A stretch of DNA of 64,000 nucleotides from Zunongwangia sp. ESRF-bin46 (GTDB lineage: Bacteria; Bacteroidota; Bacteroidia; Flavobacteriales; Flavobacteriaceae), in contig NTLF01000014.1 in the NCBI GenBank assembly GCA_002631855.1, positions 671,951 through 735,950 of the forward strand. The letters are read 5' to 3'. The stretch's first letter is position 1; every line of letters begins with the position of its first letter. The position numbers were made by a program, and so were the translations under genes. The notes under the pieces were generated by a model, which saw only the letters and a list, made by a program, of their open reading frames with translations, made no database searches and was not told the DNA's origin. This document shows positions 16,139 through 24,653 of the stretch, one piece after another.

Positions 16139-19100
16139 ATGTACTTGATTTTTGACACCGAAACCACCGGATTGCCTAAACGCTGGGACGCCCCAGTAAC
16201 CGACACTGATAACTGGCCAAGATGTATTCAAATAGCCTGGCAATTGCACGATGCTATGGGGAACCTTATCGAGCATCAAGATTATTTAGTGCAGCCCGAT
16301 GGGTTTACCGTACCGTTTGATGCGGAAAAAATTCATGGTGTTTCTACAGAATTAGCGCAACAAGAAGGAGTTCCTTTAGCTGAAGTAGCCGAAAAATTTG
16401 CCGAAGCTTTATCCAAAACAAAATTCGTAGTTGGACAAAATGTTGGTTTCGACTTAAATATTATGGGAGCCGAATTTCACCGTTTGGAAATGCACAACCC
16501 ATTGCCACAATTACCCGTTTTAGATACCTGTACCGAAACTACAGCACAATTGTGTCAAATTCCTGGGGGGCGTGGCGGTAAATTCAAATTACCTACACTA
16601 ACCGAGTTACACGAGTTCTTGTTTAACGAGCCTTTTGCTGAAGCACACAACGCAACTGCCGATGTGGAAGCAACTACACGTTGTTTTTTAGAACTCGTTA
16701 GAAGAAATATCTACACCGAAAAAGAACTGGATGTTCAACCGGATTATTTCGAAAAATTTTCAGAAGAAAACCCAAAAGAGATTGAATTAATTGGTTTAAA
16801 ACACATCAATCTTAAAAAGGCTTCTGAAAAAATTAGGAAAGAAATTGAAGAAGCGACTCAGACTGAAACCATTTCTTCCGAAGAAATAAAAGAGAACATT
16901 GCTACACTTGAAGAAACGGCTTTTTCGCATCTTCATAACCATTCGCAGTTTTCTATTTTACAGTCCACTTCCTCTACTCAAGATTTAGTAAACGCAGCGA
17001 TAAAAAACGAAATGCCCGCCGTAGCGCTTACCGATAGTGGGAATATGATGGGGGCGTTTCATTTTACAAAAGCGGTAAATTCATATAACGCAGGTCTTCC
17101 AGAAGAAGAAAAACATAAAGAATTAAAAGCAATTGTTGGGTGTGAATTTTTTGTTTGTGAGGATCATCTCAACAAAAACCACAAAGACAATGGCTACCAA
17201 GTTATTTTGCTGGCTAAAAATAAAAAGGGCTATCACAATTTGGCCAAAATGGCTTCGATTGCTTATACCGAAGGGTTTTACTATGTACCGCGTATAGATA
17301 AAAACGTAGTTGAGAAGTATAAAGAAGACATTATAGTACTTACCGGTAGTTTGTATGGGGAAGTACCCGGAAAAATATTAAATGTAGGTGAGCATCAAGC
17401 GGAAGAAGCATTAATCTGGTGGAAAGAGCAGTTTGGGGACGATTTGTACGTAGAAATTATGCGTCACAATCAAGAAGATGAAAAACGCGTAAACACCGTT
17501 TTAATTGAGCTGGCTAAAAAGCATGAGGTGAAATTAGTGGCATGCAACAACACCTATTATATAGACAAGGAAAATGCCAACGCTCACGATATTTTACTCT
17601 GTGTAAAAGACGGCGAAAAGCAGGCTACGCCCATTGGTAGAGGTCGTGGGTATCGGTATGGATTACCAAACGATCAATATTACTTTAAGTCTCAGGAGGA
17701 AATGAAAAATCTCTTTAAAGACCTACCTGAGGCGATTAGCAACATTTCAGAAGTGGTTAATAAAATTGAGTCTTATTCATTGGCAAGGGATGTGTTGCTT
17801 CCAAAATTTAGTATTCCCGAAGAATTTCAAGATCCTAAAGATGCTGAAGATGGTGGAAACCGAGGTGAAAATGCATACTTGAAACACCTAACTTTTAAAG
17901 GTGCTGAAAAACGATATAAAGAAATAACACCTGAAATTGAAGAACGCCTTAATTTTGAATTGAGTGTTATTGAAAACACAGGGTATCCAGGATATTTTTT
18001 GATTACGGAAGATTTTATCCGCGAAGCCCGAAAGATGGATGTTTCGGTAGGGCCGGGACGTGGATCTGCTGCAGGTAGTGCCGTGGCATATTGTTTGGCC
18101 ATTACAAATATCGACCCTATTAAGTACGACTTGCTTTTTGAGCGTTTCTTAAATCCGGATCGTGTGAGTATGCCCGATATCGATATTGATTTTGATGATG
18201 AAGGCCGAAGTCGGGTAATGGATTATGTAATTGAAAAATATGGTGCCAATCAGGTAGCGCAAATTATTACCTACGGAACCATGGCGGCGAAATCATCTAT
18301 TCGAGATACCGCCCGGGTTTTGGATTTACCGTTGAATGAAGCCGATAGGATTTCAAAGTTGATTCCGAATATGACCAAGCTGAATAAGATTTTCGGCATG
18401 AGCGAGCAGGAATTGAGAAGTAAATTTAGAAGTGATGAACTGCCCAAGGTTAATGAACTGTTGAATCTTTCAGAAGGAGACGATTTAGAGGCTGAAACCA
18501 TCAACCAAGCGAAAATATTAGAAGGTTCTGTTCGAAACACTGGTATTCACGCCTGTGGAGTAATCATTACCCCGGATGATATTACCAATTTCGTGCCTGT
18601 TTCTGTAGCAAAAGATTCCGATTTATATGTAACCCAGTTTGACAACTCGGTGGTAGAAAGCGCCGGTTTGTTGAAAATGGATTTCTTGGGATTGAAAACC
18701 TTGACCTTAATTAAGGATACGGTTAAAATTGTAAAACACAAACACAATATAGACCTCGATCCAGATAGCTTTCCGCTGGATGATGAAGAAACCTACGCGC
18801 TTTTCCAGCGTGGGGAAACCGTAGGGATATTTCAGTATGAATCTGCAGGAATGCAGAAGTATATGAAAGAGCTGAAACCGACTGTTTTTGCTGATCTTAT
18901 TGCAATGAACGCACTGTACCGTCCAGGTCCGTTGGAATACATTCCAAGTTTTATTAGAAGAAAAAATGGAGAGGAAGAAATTGACTATGATCTTCCAGCG
19001 ATGGAAGAGTATTTGCAAGAAACCTACGGAATTACCGTCTATCAAGAGCAGGTGATGTTACTGTCGCAAAAACTGGCCGATTTCAGTAAAGGTGATGCCG

Positions 19101-20491
19101 ATGTGCTGCGGAAAGCGATGGGTAAAAAGCAAAAAGCAGTACTCGATAAAATGAAACCACGTTTTATCGAAAATGCTTCTAAAAAAGGTCATGATCCTGA
19201 AAAATTAGAGAAAATTTGGAAGGACTGGGAGGCGTTTGCGAGTTACGCGTTTAACAAATCACACTCAACTTGCTATGCGTGGATTGCATATCAAACGGCT
19301 TATTTAAAAGCTCATTACCCTGCAGAATATATGGCAGCGGTGCTTTCCAATAACATGAACGATATTAAGCAGGTGACCTTTTTTATGGAAGAATGCAAGC
19401 GGATGGGCATGACGGTTTTAGGGCCCGACGTAAACGAATCCTTCTATAAATTTACGGTAAACGATCAAGGGAATATCCGTTTTGGAATGGGTGCCGTTAA
19501 AGGCGTTGGCGGTAATGCCGTGGCCACTATTGTTGAAAACAGAAAAGACGGTAACTATAAGTCCATTTTTGATCTTGCCAAACGCATTGACTTACGAGCT
19601 GCGAATAAAAAAGCCTTTGAAAGTCTAGCATTGGCAGGTGGTTTTGATAGTTTCGATACCCACCGGGCGCAATACCTTCACGATGAAGGCGACGGCGTTA
19701 TGTTTGTTGAAAAAGTATTGAAATATGCCTCAAAATATCAAGAAACGCAAAACTCTTCCCAAGTAAGCTTGTTTGGGGAAGCCAGTGATGTACAAATCCC
19801 AGAGCCAGAAGTTCCGCCTTGTGAAGAATGGGGAACGATGAAAAAACTAAAATTAGAGAAAGATGTAGTGGGCGTTTATATTTCTGGGCATCCGCTAGAC
19901 GATTTCAAAGTAGAAATGAAATACTTCACTAATTGTAAAGTTTCAGATTTTAATAATCTTGAAAAGTTTGTAAACAGAGAACTTAGTTTTGGCGGAGTAG
20001 TTAGCGATGTACAGCACCGGGAATCGAAAGCCGGAAGAGGTTGGGCTATTTTTACGGTGGAAGATTATGATGATAGTTATGAGTTTAAAATATTTGGGGA
20101 AGACTATTTAAAGTTACGTCACTTTTTGGTGCCTAATTCTTTTATTCACGCCCGTGTTTTCATAAAAGAAGGATGGACCAATAAAGATACTGGAAAAAAA
20201 GGGGAGCCAAGAATACAATATTCTAGCATGCTTCAATTGCATGATGTTTTAGAAAAACACTCAAAAAAATTAACCATCCGCATGCCATTAGAGGATTTGG
20301 AAGATGAACGTATTGATAGATTAAACGATTTGTTTACTATTCATAAAGGTGAAAAACAGCTACACTTTTTAATCTATGAAATGGCAGATAAAATTAAAAT
20401 AAACATGCCCAGCCGTACCCGTAAAATTGAAATAAACAAAGAGCTTTTAAACGAATTATCGCAGGAACAGGTTAATTTTAGATTAAATTAA
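16139..20491 (+). CDS. dnaE: DNA polymerase III alpha subunit with fused proofreading exonuclease
   Basis: 1450 residues, about 280 longer than E. coli DnaE because a DEDDh 3'-5' exonuclease precedes it (residues 1 to about 190: FDTETTGLP, QNVGFDLNIMG, AHNATADVEAT). Then come the PHP domain (FSHLHNHSQFS, about 260 onward), the polymerase core with GPGRGSAAGS (about 638) and the catalytic acidic motif PDIDIDFDDEGR (about 679), the HACGVIITP motif, a helix-hairpin-helix region, and an OB fold (about 1280-1370). It is the replicative polymerase. The fusion makes a separate epsilon subunit unnecessary; such fusions are known in this phylum. Confidence 0.95.
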   Translation: MYLIFDTETTGLPKRWDAPVTDTDNWPRCIQIAWQLHDAMGNLIEHQDYLVQPDGFTVPFDAEKIHGVSTELAQQEGVPLAEVAEKFAEALSKTKFVVGQNVGFDLNIMGAEFHRLEMHNPLPQLPVLDTCTETTAQLCQIPGGRGGKFKLPTLTELHEFLFNEPFAEAHNATADVEATTRCFLELVRRNIYTEKELDVQPDYFEKFSEENPKEIELIGLKHINLKKASEKIRKEIEEATQTETISSEEIKENIATLEETAFSHLHNHSQFSILQSTSSTQDLVNAAIKNEMPAVALTDSGNMMGAFHFTKAVNSYNAGLPEEEKHKELKAIVGCEFFVCEDHLNKNHKDNGYQVILLAKNKKGYHNLAKMASIAYTEGFYYVPRIDKNVVEKYKEDIIVLTGSLYGEVPGKILNVGEHQAEEALIWWKEQFGDDLYVEIMRHNQEDEKRVNTVLIELAKKHEVKLVACNNTYYIDKENANAHDILLCVKDGEKQATPIGRGRGYRYGLPNDQYYFKSQEEMKNLFKDLPEAISNISEVVNKIESYSLARDVLLPKFSIPEEFQDPKDAEDGGNRGENAYLKHLTFKGAEKRYKEITPEIEERLNFELSVIENTGYPGYFLITEDFIREARKMDVSVGPGRGSAAGSAVAYCLAITNIDPIKYDLLFERFLNPDRVSMPDIDIDFDDEGRSRVMDYVIEKYGANQVAQIITYGTMAAKSSIRDTARVLDLPLNEADRISKLIPNMTKLNKIFGMSEQELRSKFRSDELPKVNELLNLSEGDDLEAETINQAKILEGSVRNTGIHACGVIITPDDITNFVPVSVAKDSDLYVTQFDNSVVESAGLLKMDFLGLKTLTLIKDTVKIVKHKHNIDLDPDSFPLDDEETYALFQRGETVGIFQYESAGMQKYMKELKPTVFADLIAMNALYRPGPLEYIPSFIRRKNGEEEIDYDLPAMEEYLQETYGITVYQEQVMLLSQKLADFSKGDADVLRKAMGKKQKAVLDKMKPRFIENASKKGHDPEKLEKIWKDWEAFASYAFNKSHSTCYAWIAYQTAYLKAHYPAEYMAAVLSNNMNDIKQVTFFMEECKRMGMTVLGPDVNESFYKFTVNDQGNIRFGMGAVKGVGGNAVATIVENRKDGNYKSIFDLAKRIDLRAANKKAFESLALAGGFDSFDTHRAQYLHDEGDGVMFVEKVLKYASKYQETQNSSQVSLFGEASDVQIPEPEVPPCEEWGTMKKLKLEKDVVGVYISGHPLDDFKVEMKYFTNCKVSDFNNLEKFVNRELSFGGVVSDVQHRESKAGRGWAIFTVEDYDDSYEFKIFGEDYLKLRHFLVPNSFIHARVFIKEGWTNKDTGKKGEPRIQYSSMLQLHDVLEKHSKKLTIRMPLEDLEDERIDRLNDLFTIHKGEKQLHFLIYEMADKIKINMPSRTRKIEINKELLNELSQEQVNFRLN

Positions 20492-20572
20492 TTTTGAAAA
20501 ACTATCAACAAAAACAATAAACCTATTATATAAAGTAATGTTAGGGCTGTAAGGTTTGCCCCAAAAAATGAC

Positions 20573-20580
20573 TACTTTTG
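20573..20580 (+). promoter_or_regulatory. -7 box TACTTTTG of trxA
   Basis: An exact TAnnTTTG match 22 nt ahead of the trxA ATG. Confidence 0.55.
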
Positions 20581-20602
20581 CATAACAATAAAAAATAAAA
20601 TT

Positions 20603-20920
20603 ATGGCTTTAGAGATAACAGATGCAACATTTGACGAAACCGTTTTAAAAAGTGACAAACCGGTAGTAGTAGATTTTTGGGCTGCTTGGTGCGGACCTTG
20701 TAGAATGGTAGGACCAATCATTGATGAAATAAGTAAAGACTATGAGGGTAAAGCCGTTGTAGGGAAAGTAGATGTAGATGCAAATCAAGAATTTGCTGCT
20801 AAATATGGAGTTCGTAACATTCCAACAGTATTAGTTTTCAATAAAGGAGAATTAGTAGGAAGACAAGTAGGTGTAGCGCCTAAAAACGTTTATGAAGAAG
20901 CAATCGATCAGCTTCTTTAA
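20603..20920 (+). CDS. trxA: Thioredoxin
   Basis: 105 residues, standard length. The redox motif WCGPC lies at about residues 30-34, preceded by VVVDFWAAWC, and the cis-Pro loop is IPTVLVF. It reduces protein disulfides in the cytoplasm using thioredoxin reductase. It has its own promoter and terminator. Confidence 0.97.
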   Translation: MALEITDATFDETVLKSDKPVVVDFWAAWCGPCRMVGPIIDEISKDYEGKAVVGKVDVDANQEFAAKYGVRNIPTVLVFNKGELVGRQVGVAPKNVYEEAIDQLL

Positions 20921-20952
20921 AAAGAAATTTGAAAAAGAAAAATTAAGTTGAA

Positions 20953-20983
20953 AAGGCTTGGCAATGTGCCGAGCCTTTTTTTA
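20953..20983 (+). terminator. Terminator of trxA
   Basis: AAGGCTTGGC and GCCGAGCCTT form a 10-bp stem (one G-T pair) with a 5-nt loop, followed by seven T. Confidence 0.9.
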
Positions 20984-21036
20984 TTTTTAGTAAGTTTACA
21001 TTAGCACTAAAATGCAAGTTTTTTAAAAAGGATACT

Positions 21037-21582
21037 ATGGAAAAAATAAATAAAGTACAGGATTGGATAGACAACAAGCTATTAAGCGACCGCAAGGTAT
21101 TTCTTTGGGGACAAGTGGATGATGATAGCGCTAAACATGTGGTAGAGCGTTTGTTATATTTTGATTCGCTGAACCAAGACGAAATTAAACTCTACATCAA
21201 TAGTCCAGGTGGCTATGTAACCGCGGGTTTTTCTATATACGATACCATCAAACAGATTAAAAGCCCAGTTTCAACTATTTGTACCGGCTTGGCCGCTTCT
21301 ATGGGAAGTATTTTATTGTCAGCTGGAGAAAAAGGAAAACGATTTATTCAACCAAACGCGCGAGTAATGATTCACCAACCCAGTGGCGGAACAAGAGGCC
21401 CTGCAAGTGATATTGAAATTACCGCGCAGGAAATATTAAAAACAAAAGAGTTGAGCGCACAGATTTTAGCCGATAATTGCGGTCAAAAATTTGAAAAAGT
21501 AATGAAAGACTTTAACCGCGATCACTGGATGGATGCTGAAGAAAGCGTTTCCTACGGGATTGTGGATGAGGTTTTAAAATAA
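21037..21582 (+). CDS. clpP: ClpP-family serine protease
   Basis: 181 residues. The catalytic triad is visible: Ser88 in GLAASMGS, His113 in VMIHQP, and Asp162 in NRDHWM. INSPGGYVTAGFSIYD forms the oxyanion region. ClpP forms tetradecameric chambers fed by Clp ATPases. It is shorter at the N-terminus than canonical ClpP and has no propeptide, so it may be a second ClpP paralogue; no Clp ATPase lies nearby. Confidence 0.9.
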   Translation: MEKINKVQDWIDNKLLSDRKVFLWGQVDDDSAKHVVERLLYFDSLNQDEIKLYINSPGGYVTAGFSIYDTIKQIKSPVSTICTGLAASMGSILLSAGEKGKRFIQPNARVMIHQPSGGTRGPASDIEITAQEILKTKELSAQILADNCGQKFEKVMKDFNRDHWMDAEESVSYGIVDEVLK

Positions 21583-21594
21583 AAACTGCATCAC

Positions 21595-22527
21595 GTGGAT
21601 CTTCAAAAGGAAATAAACGAAATCACTGGGTTTAAAAACCTGGAGCTTCTTGCCAAGCAGGTGGTAGAGGGGTTTATTTCTGGGCTTCATAAAAGTCCGT
21701 TTCACGGGTTTTCGGCAGAATTTGCTGAGCATAAAATTTATAATCAAGGCGAAAGCACCAAGCATATAGATTGGAAGTTATTTGCTAAAACAGACAAACT
21801 CTACACAAAGCGGTACGAAGAAGAAACCAATTTACGATGCCATATAATTATTGACAACAGTAGTTCTATGCATTATCCAAAGCTGAAACAATTTGGAATT
21901 AATTCTTTAAATAAAATAGGGTTTTCGGCTTTGGCTTCCGCTGCAATTATGAATCTGCTTAAAAGACAGCGAGATGCAGTAGGAATGAGTATTTACAGTA
22001 ATGAATACGAGTTTTACGCCAATGAAAAAGGAAGTGAACGGCATCACCAAATGCTATTGGGAAAGTTGAATGAAGCGATACAGAAACCTGTTGAAAAGAA
22101 AACGACAAAAACCTATTCGCATCTACATTTAATAGCTGAAAAGTTAAAACGGCGCTCATTAGTATTTCTGTTTACTGATATGTTTCAAAGTGATGCTGAA
22201 GAAGAGGCTTTATTTGAAGCTTTGCAGCATTTAAAATATAATAAGCATGAAGTAATTTTGTTCCATACTTTCGATAAAGAGAAAGAGCAGAATTTTAATT
22301 TTAGTAATCGCCCAAAGCGCTTTGTAGACGTAGAAACAGGTGAGCATATTAATTTATATGCCGAAAATATTAAACAATCGTATGAAACTGCTGTGGCAAG
22401 CTATTTTTCAGAATTAAAACTGAAGTGTGGTCAATATCGAATTAAGTATGTAGCAGCCGATATTAATGAGAGTTTCAATAAAATTTTGACCACCTATTTA
22501 GTAGAGCGTCAAAAGTTTGGTGGATAG
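21595..22527 (+). CDS. DUF58 domain protein (vWA-like)
   Basis: 310 residues from GTG 21595. The DUF58 signature STKHIDWKLFAKTDKLYTKRYEEE-like stretch is present (about 53-76), followed by a vWA-type fold with the MIDAS-like IIDNSSSMH. DUF58 proteins usually accompany a MoxR AAA ATPase, which is not seen here. It follows clpP by only 12 nt and may be cotranscribed. Its role is probably chaperone-like or regulatory, but is unproven. Confidence 0.85.
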   Translation: MDLQKEINEITGFKNLELLAKQVVEGFISGLHKSPFHGFSAEFAEHKIYNQGESTKHIDWKLFAKTDKLYTKRYEEETNLRCHIIIDNSSSMHYPKLKQFGINSLNKIGFSALASAAIMNLLKRQRDAVGMSIYSNEYEFYANEKGSERHHQMLLGKLNEAIQKPVEKKTTKTYSHLHLIAEKLKRRSLVFLFTDMFQSDAEEEALFEALQHLKYNKHEVILFHTFDKEKEQNFNFSNRPKRFVDVETGEHINLYAENIKQSYETAVASYFSELKLKCGQYRIKYVAADINESFNKILTTYLVERQKFGG

Positions 22528-22550
22528 AGATAAAATTTTTTCAAAAAATG

Positions 22551-22581
22551 TTTGTCAAAATGAAAATGCGTGGTATATTTG
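22551..22581 (+). promoter_or_regulatory. Promoter of tRNA-Asp
   Basis: TTTG (22551-22554) and TATATTTG (22574-22581) are separated by 19 nt. This is the best sigma-A-type promoter in the window, 20 nt ahead of the tRNA. Confidence 0.8.
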
Positions 22582-22600
22582 CCACCGCTAAGATAGCAAC

Positions 22601-22674
22601 GGTCTGGTAGTTCAGTTGGTTAGAATACCTGCCTGTCACGCAGGGGGTCGCGAGTTCGAGTCTCGTCCAGACCG
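22601..22674 (+). tRNA. tRNA-Asp (GTC)
   Basis: The acceptor arms GGTCTGG and CCAGACC pair fully and the discriminator is G, as expected for Asp. The anticodon loop ctGTCac sits on a cctgc/gcagg stem. The T-arm contains gagttcgagtctc. CCA is not encoded. This gene marks the boundary between the core genome and the accessory region. Confidence 0.95.
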
Positions 22675-22745
22675 CAATTAAAATGTTGTGTTGTGATAGT
22701 TAAATTAATTTAACTATCTGTGGTTTAAGAAATTAGACCAATGAG

Positions 22746-22774
22746 AAGCTTATCCAAATGGATGGGCTTTTTTG
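22746..22774 (+). terminator. Terminator downstream of tRNA-Asp
   Basis: AAGCTTATCC and GGATGGGCTT form a 10-bp stem with two G-U pairs and an AAAT loop, followed by a T-run. Confidence 0.75.
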
Positions 22775-22931
22775 TTTTGTGCGGTATCCGTGCGGTAATT
22801 TCGAACAAAATCTATCCAAACTATTTTCCGAAGGCACATAGCATAAACCAAACTTCAATAAATTTTATTCTTATTTAAGTTAATTTAAGACACTTTTTGT
22901 GCTAAGATATGCTTAAATATATTTTCAAAAC

Positions 22932-22966
22932 AGGAAAAACCCTTTATTCGATCGGGGCTTTTTCCT
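22932..22966 (+). promoter_or_regulatory. Long inverted repeat ahead of the T9SS repeat protein
   Basis: AGGAAAAA-CCC (22932-22942) pairs with GGG-c-TTTTTCCT (about 22955-22966) around a 12-nt loop. It may be a terminator or attenuator 67 nt before the next start. Confidence 0.45.
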
Positions 22967-23033
22967 ATTTAACATTTTATTAACATAATTTGTAAGATCA
23001 TTAACATTGTTTTGTAGGAAGAAATAATTTTAT

Positions 23034-24614
23034 ATGAAATACTCCTCTACCCTAAACCTATTCTTTTTTCTTACAATTTCACTGTCCCTCAATGCCCAAG
23101 ATGTCCTTTGGGAAAAATCCTATGGGGGTAAACAAGGGGACTATCTTTTCGATGCACAGCCGACAGCTGATTTTGGTTTTATCTTGGCTGGAAGTTCGGT
23201 ATCCGACAAAAACGGGAACAAACAAGATAAAAATATCGGCAACCTCGATTACTGGGTCTGGAAGATGGACGAGCACGGTGGCTTGGATTGGCAAAAAAGC
23301 TTTGGGGGCAATGGACTGGACCTTTTAAATAAAATAATAACCACCCGTGATGGTGGGTTTTTGCTTGCAGGGAGCAGTAAATCTTCCAAAAGCGATTACA
23401 AAAAAGAGGAAGCGTTAGGTCTTGAGGATTTTTGGGTCATCAAGCTCAATGCCGATGGTTCCGAACAATGGCAAAAGACACTGGGAGGGCCTGGCAGTGA
23501 CATGTTAAAGACAGCCATTGAAATGCCGATGGGAGGCTATTTATTAGCGGGTTCCTCCTCTTCAAAAACATCCGAAATAAAAAAATCAAAATCGTTTGGG
23601 AATAAAGATTATTGGCTTGTACGCACGGACGCTACTGGGGCTGTTAGTTGGGAAGTAACTTTTGGCGGCAAATATGCCGATGAGGTGGAAGCTTTGGCTC
23701 CAGCCCCTGATAATGGGGTTTATGTGCTGGGCTACAGCAACTCACCGGAAGGGGGCAATAAAACAACTAAAGCTTTTGGTGATGGGGACTATTGGCTCTT
23801 GCGTTTGGACAACAACGGCAACCTGCTTTGGCAAAAATCATTTGGTGGTGATGGTGATGACCACCCCTATGCCATGCTTCAGTTAAAGGATGGTGGTATT
23901 TTGGTGGGCGGGGTATCTTCCACCAAAAGCAGTACCATAAAACAAGCAGGAAATAAAAAAGGGACCGACTTCTGGGTGTTCAAACTGGACAATGAGGGAG
24001 GTATTGCATGGGAACAGACCTATAACATAGGCGAGTACGATAGGCTCTCCAGTATGGAAGAAAACAAAGACGGCACGATCCTCTTGGGCGGGTATGCCAA
24101 GAGCGAGAAAGTAGGGCTCAAACGAAACGACAGCAAAGGTATCAATGACTATGTGGCCATCAAGATAGATGCCAAAGGCGAAGAGAAATGGCGGCAAGAG
24201 GTAGGCAGTAATGGGGATGATGTCTTGCAACGCTTGGTAGAAACACGCGACGGTGGCTATGTCCTCGCCGGAACCAGCAACGGTGTGGTATCGGGAGAGC
24301 GCAACAGCTCGCAAGGCCGTCATGATTTTTGGGTGGTAAAGCTTGGCGATAAGAACAAAGATGAAGACAGTGCCAACTCGATGGTGGAAGCATACCCAAA
24401 CCCGACAAGTGGATTTACAAATGTGGTCATTACCTCTGATTTTGAAACTGGCGAGGCCTTTTTATATGACATCAGGGGCAGGCAATTGCAACACCATATA
24501 TTATCAAGCCGTACCCTCCCGATAAATTTAGGGGGACTGCCCATCGGGGTATACCTTATTACCGTTAAAACAAACCTGGGTACACATTCAGTGAAAATCC
24601 TGAAAAAGGATTAA
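23034..24614 (+). CDS. T9SS-sorted beta-propeller-like repeat protein
   Basis: 526 residues. A signal peptide (about 1-21, ending LSLNAQ) is followed by about seven repeats of 55-60 residues built on W-x-KSFGG-x-G-x-D, then DGGFLLAGSS and DFWVIKL. The repeat architecture suggests a beta-propeller. The C-terminus (YPNPTSGFTNVVI, GVYLITVKT, HSVKILKKD) is a type A T9SS sorting domain. It is followed 39 nt later by an RHS-type gene and may be secreted with it. No enzymatic motif is visible. Confidence 0.85.
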   Translation: MKYSSTLNLFFFLTISLSLNAQDVLWEKSYGGKQGDYLFDAQPTADFGFILAGSSVSDKNGNKQDKNIGNLDYWVWKMDEHGGLDWQKSFGGNGLDLLNKIITTRDGGFLLAGSSKSSKSDYKKEEALGLEDFWVIKLNADGSEQWQKTLGGPGSDMLKTAIEMPMGGYLLAGSSSSKTSEIKKSKSFGNKDYWLVRTDATGAVSWEVTFGGKYADEVEALAPAPDNGVYVLGYSNSPEGGNKTTKAFGDGDYWLLRLDNNGNLLWQKSFGGDGDDHPYAMLQLKDGGILVGGVSSTKSSTIKQAGNKKGTDFWVFKLDNEGGIAWEQTYNIGEYDRLSSMEENKDGTILLGGYAKSEKVGLKRNDSKGINDYVAIKIDAKGEEKWRQEVGSNGDDVLQRLVETRDGGYVLAGTSNGVVSGERNSSQGRHDFWVVKLGDKNKDEDSANSMVEAYPNPTSGFTNVVITSDFETGEAFLYDIRGRQLQHHILSSRTLPINLGGLPIGVYLITVKTNLGTHSVKILKKD

Positions 24615-24653
24615 TAAAAATAAAAAGCACAATTCAGCACAACAATTTTCTAT

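Larger units (their letters stand above)
22675..23033. other. Gap after tRNA-Asp: terminator, short tandem repeat, long hairpin
   Basis: No gene was found. It contains a terminator (22746-22773), two copies of gtgcggta (22779-22786 and 22790-22797), and an inverted repeat (22932-22966). These could be remnants of an attachment site beside the tRNA, but no integrase is present. Confidence 0.5.
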
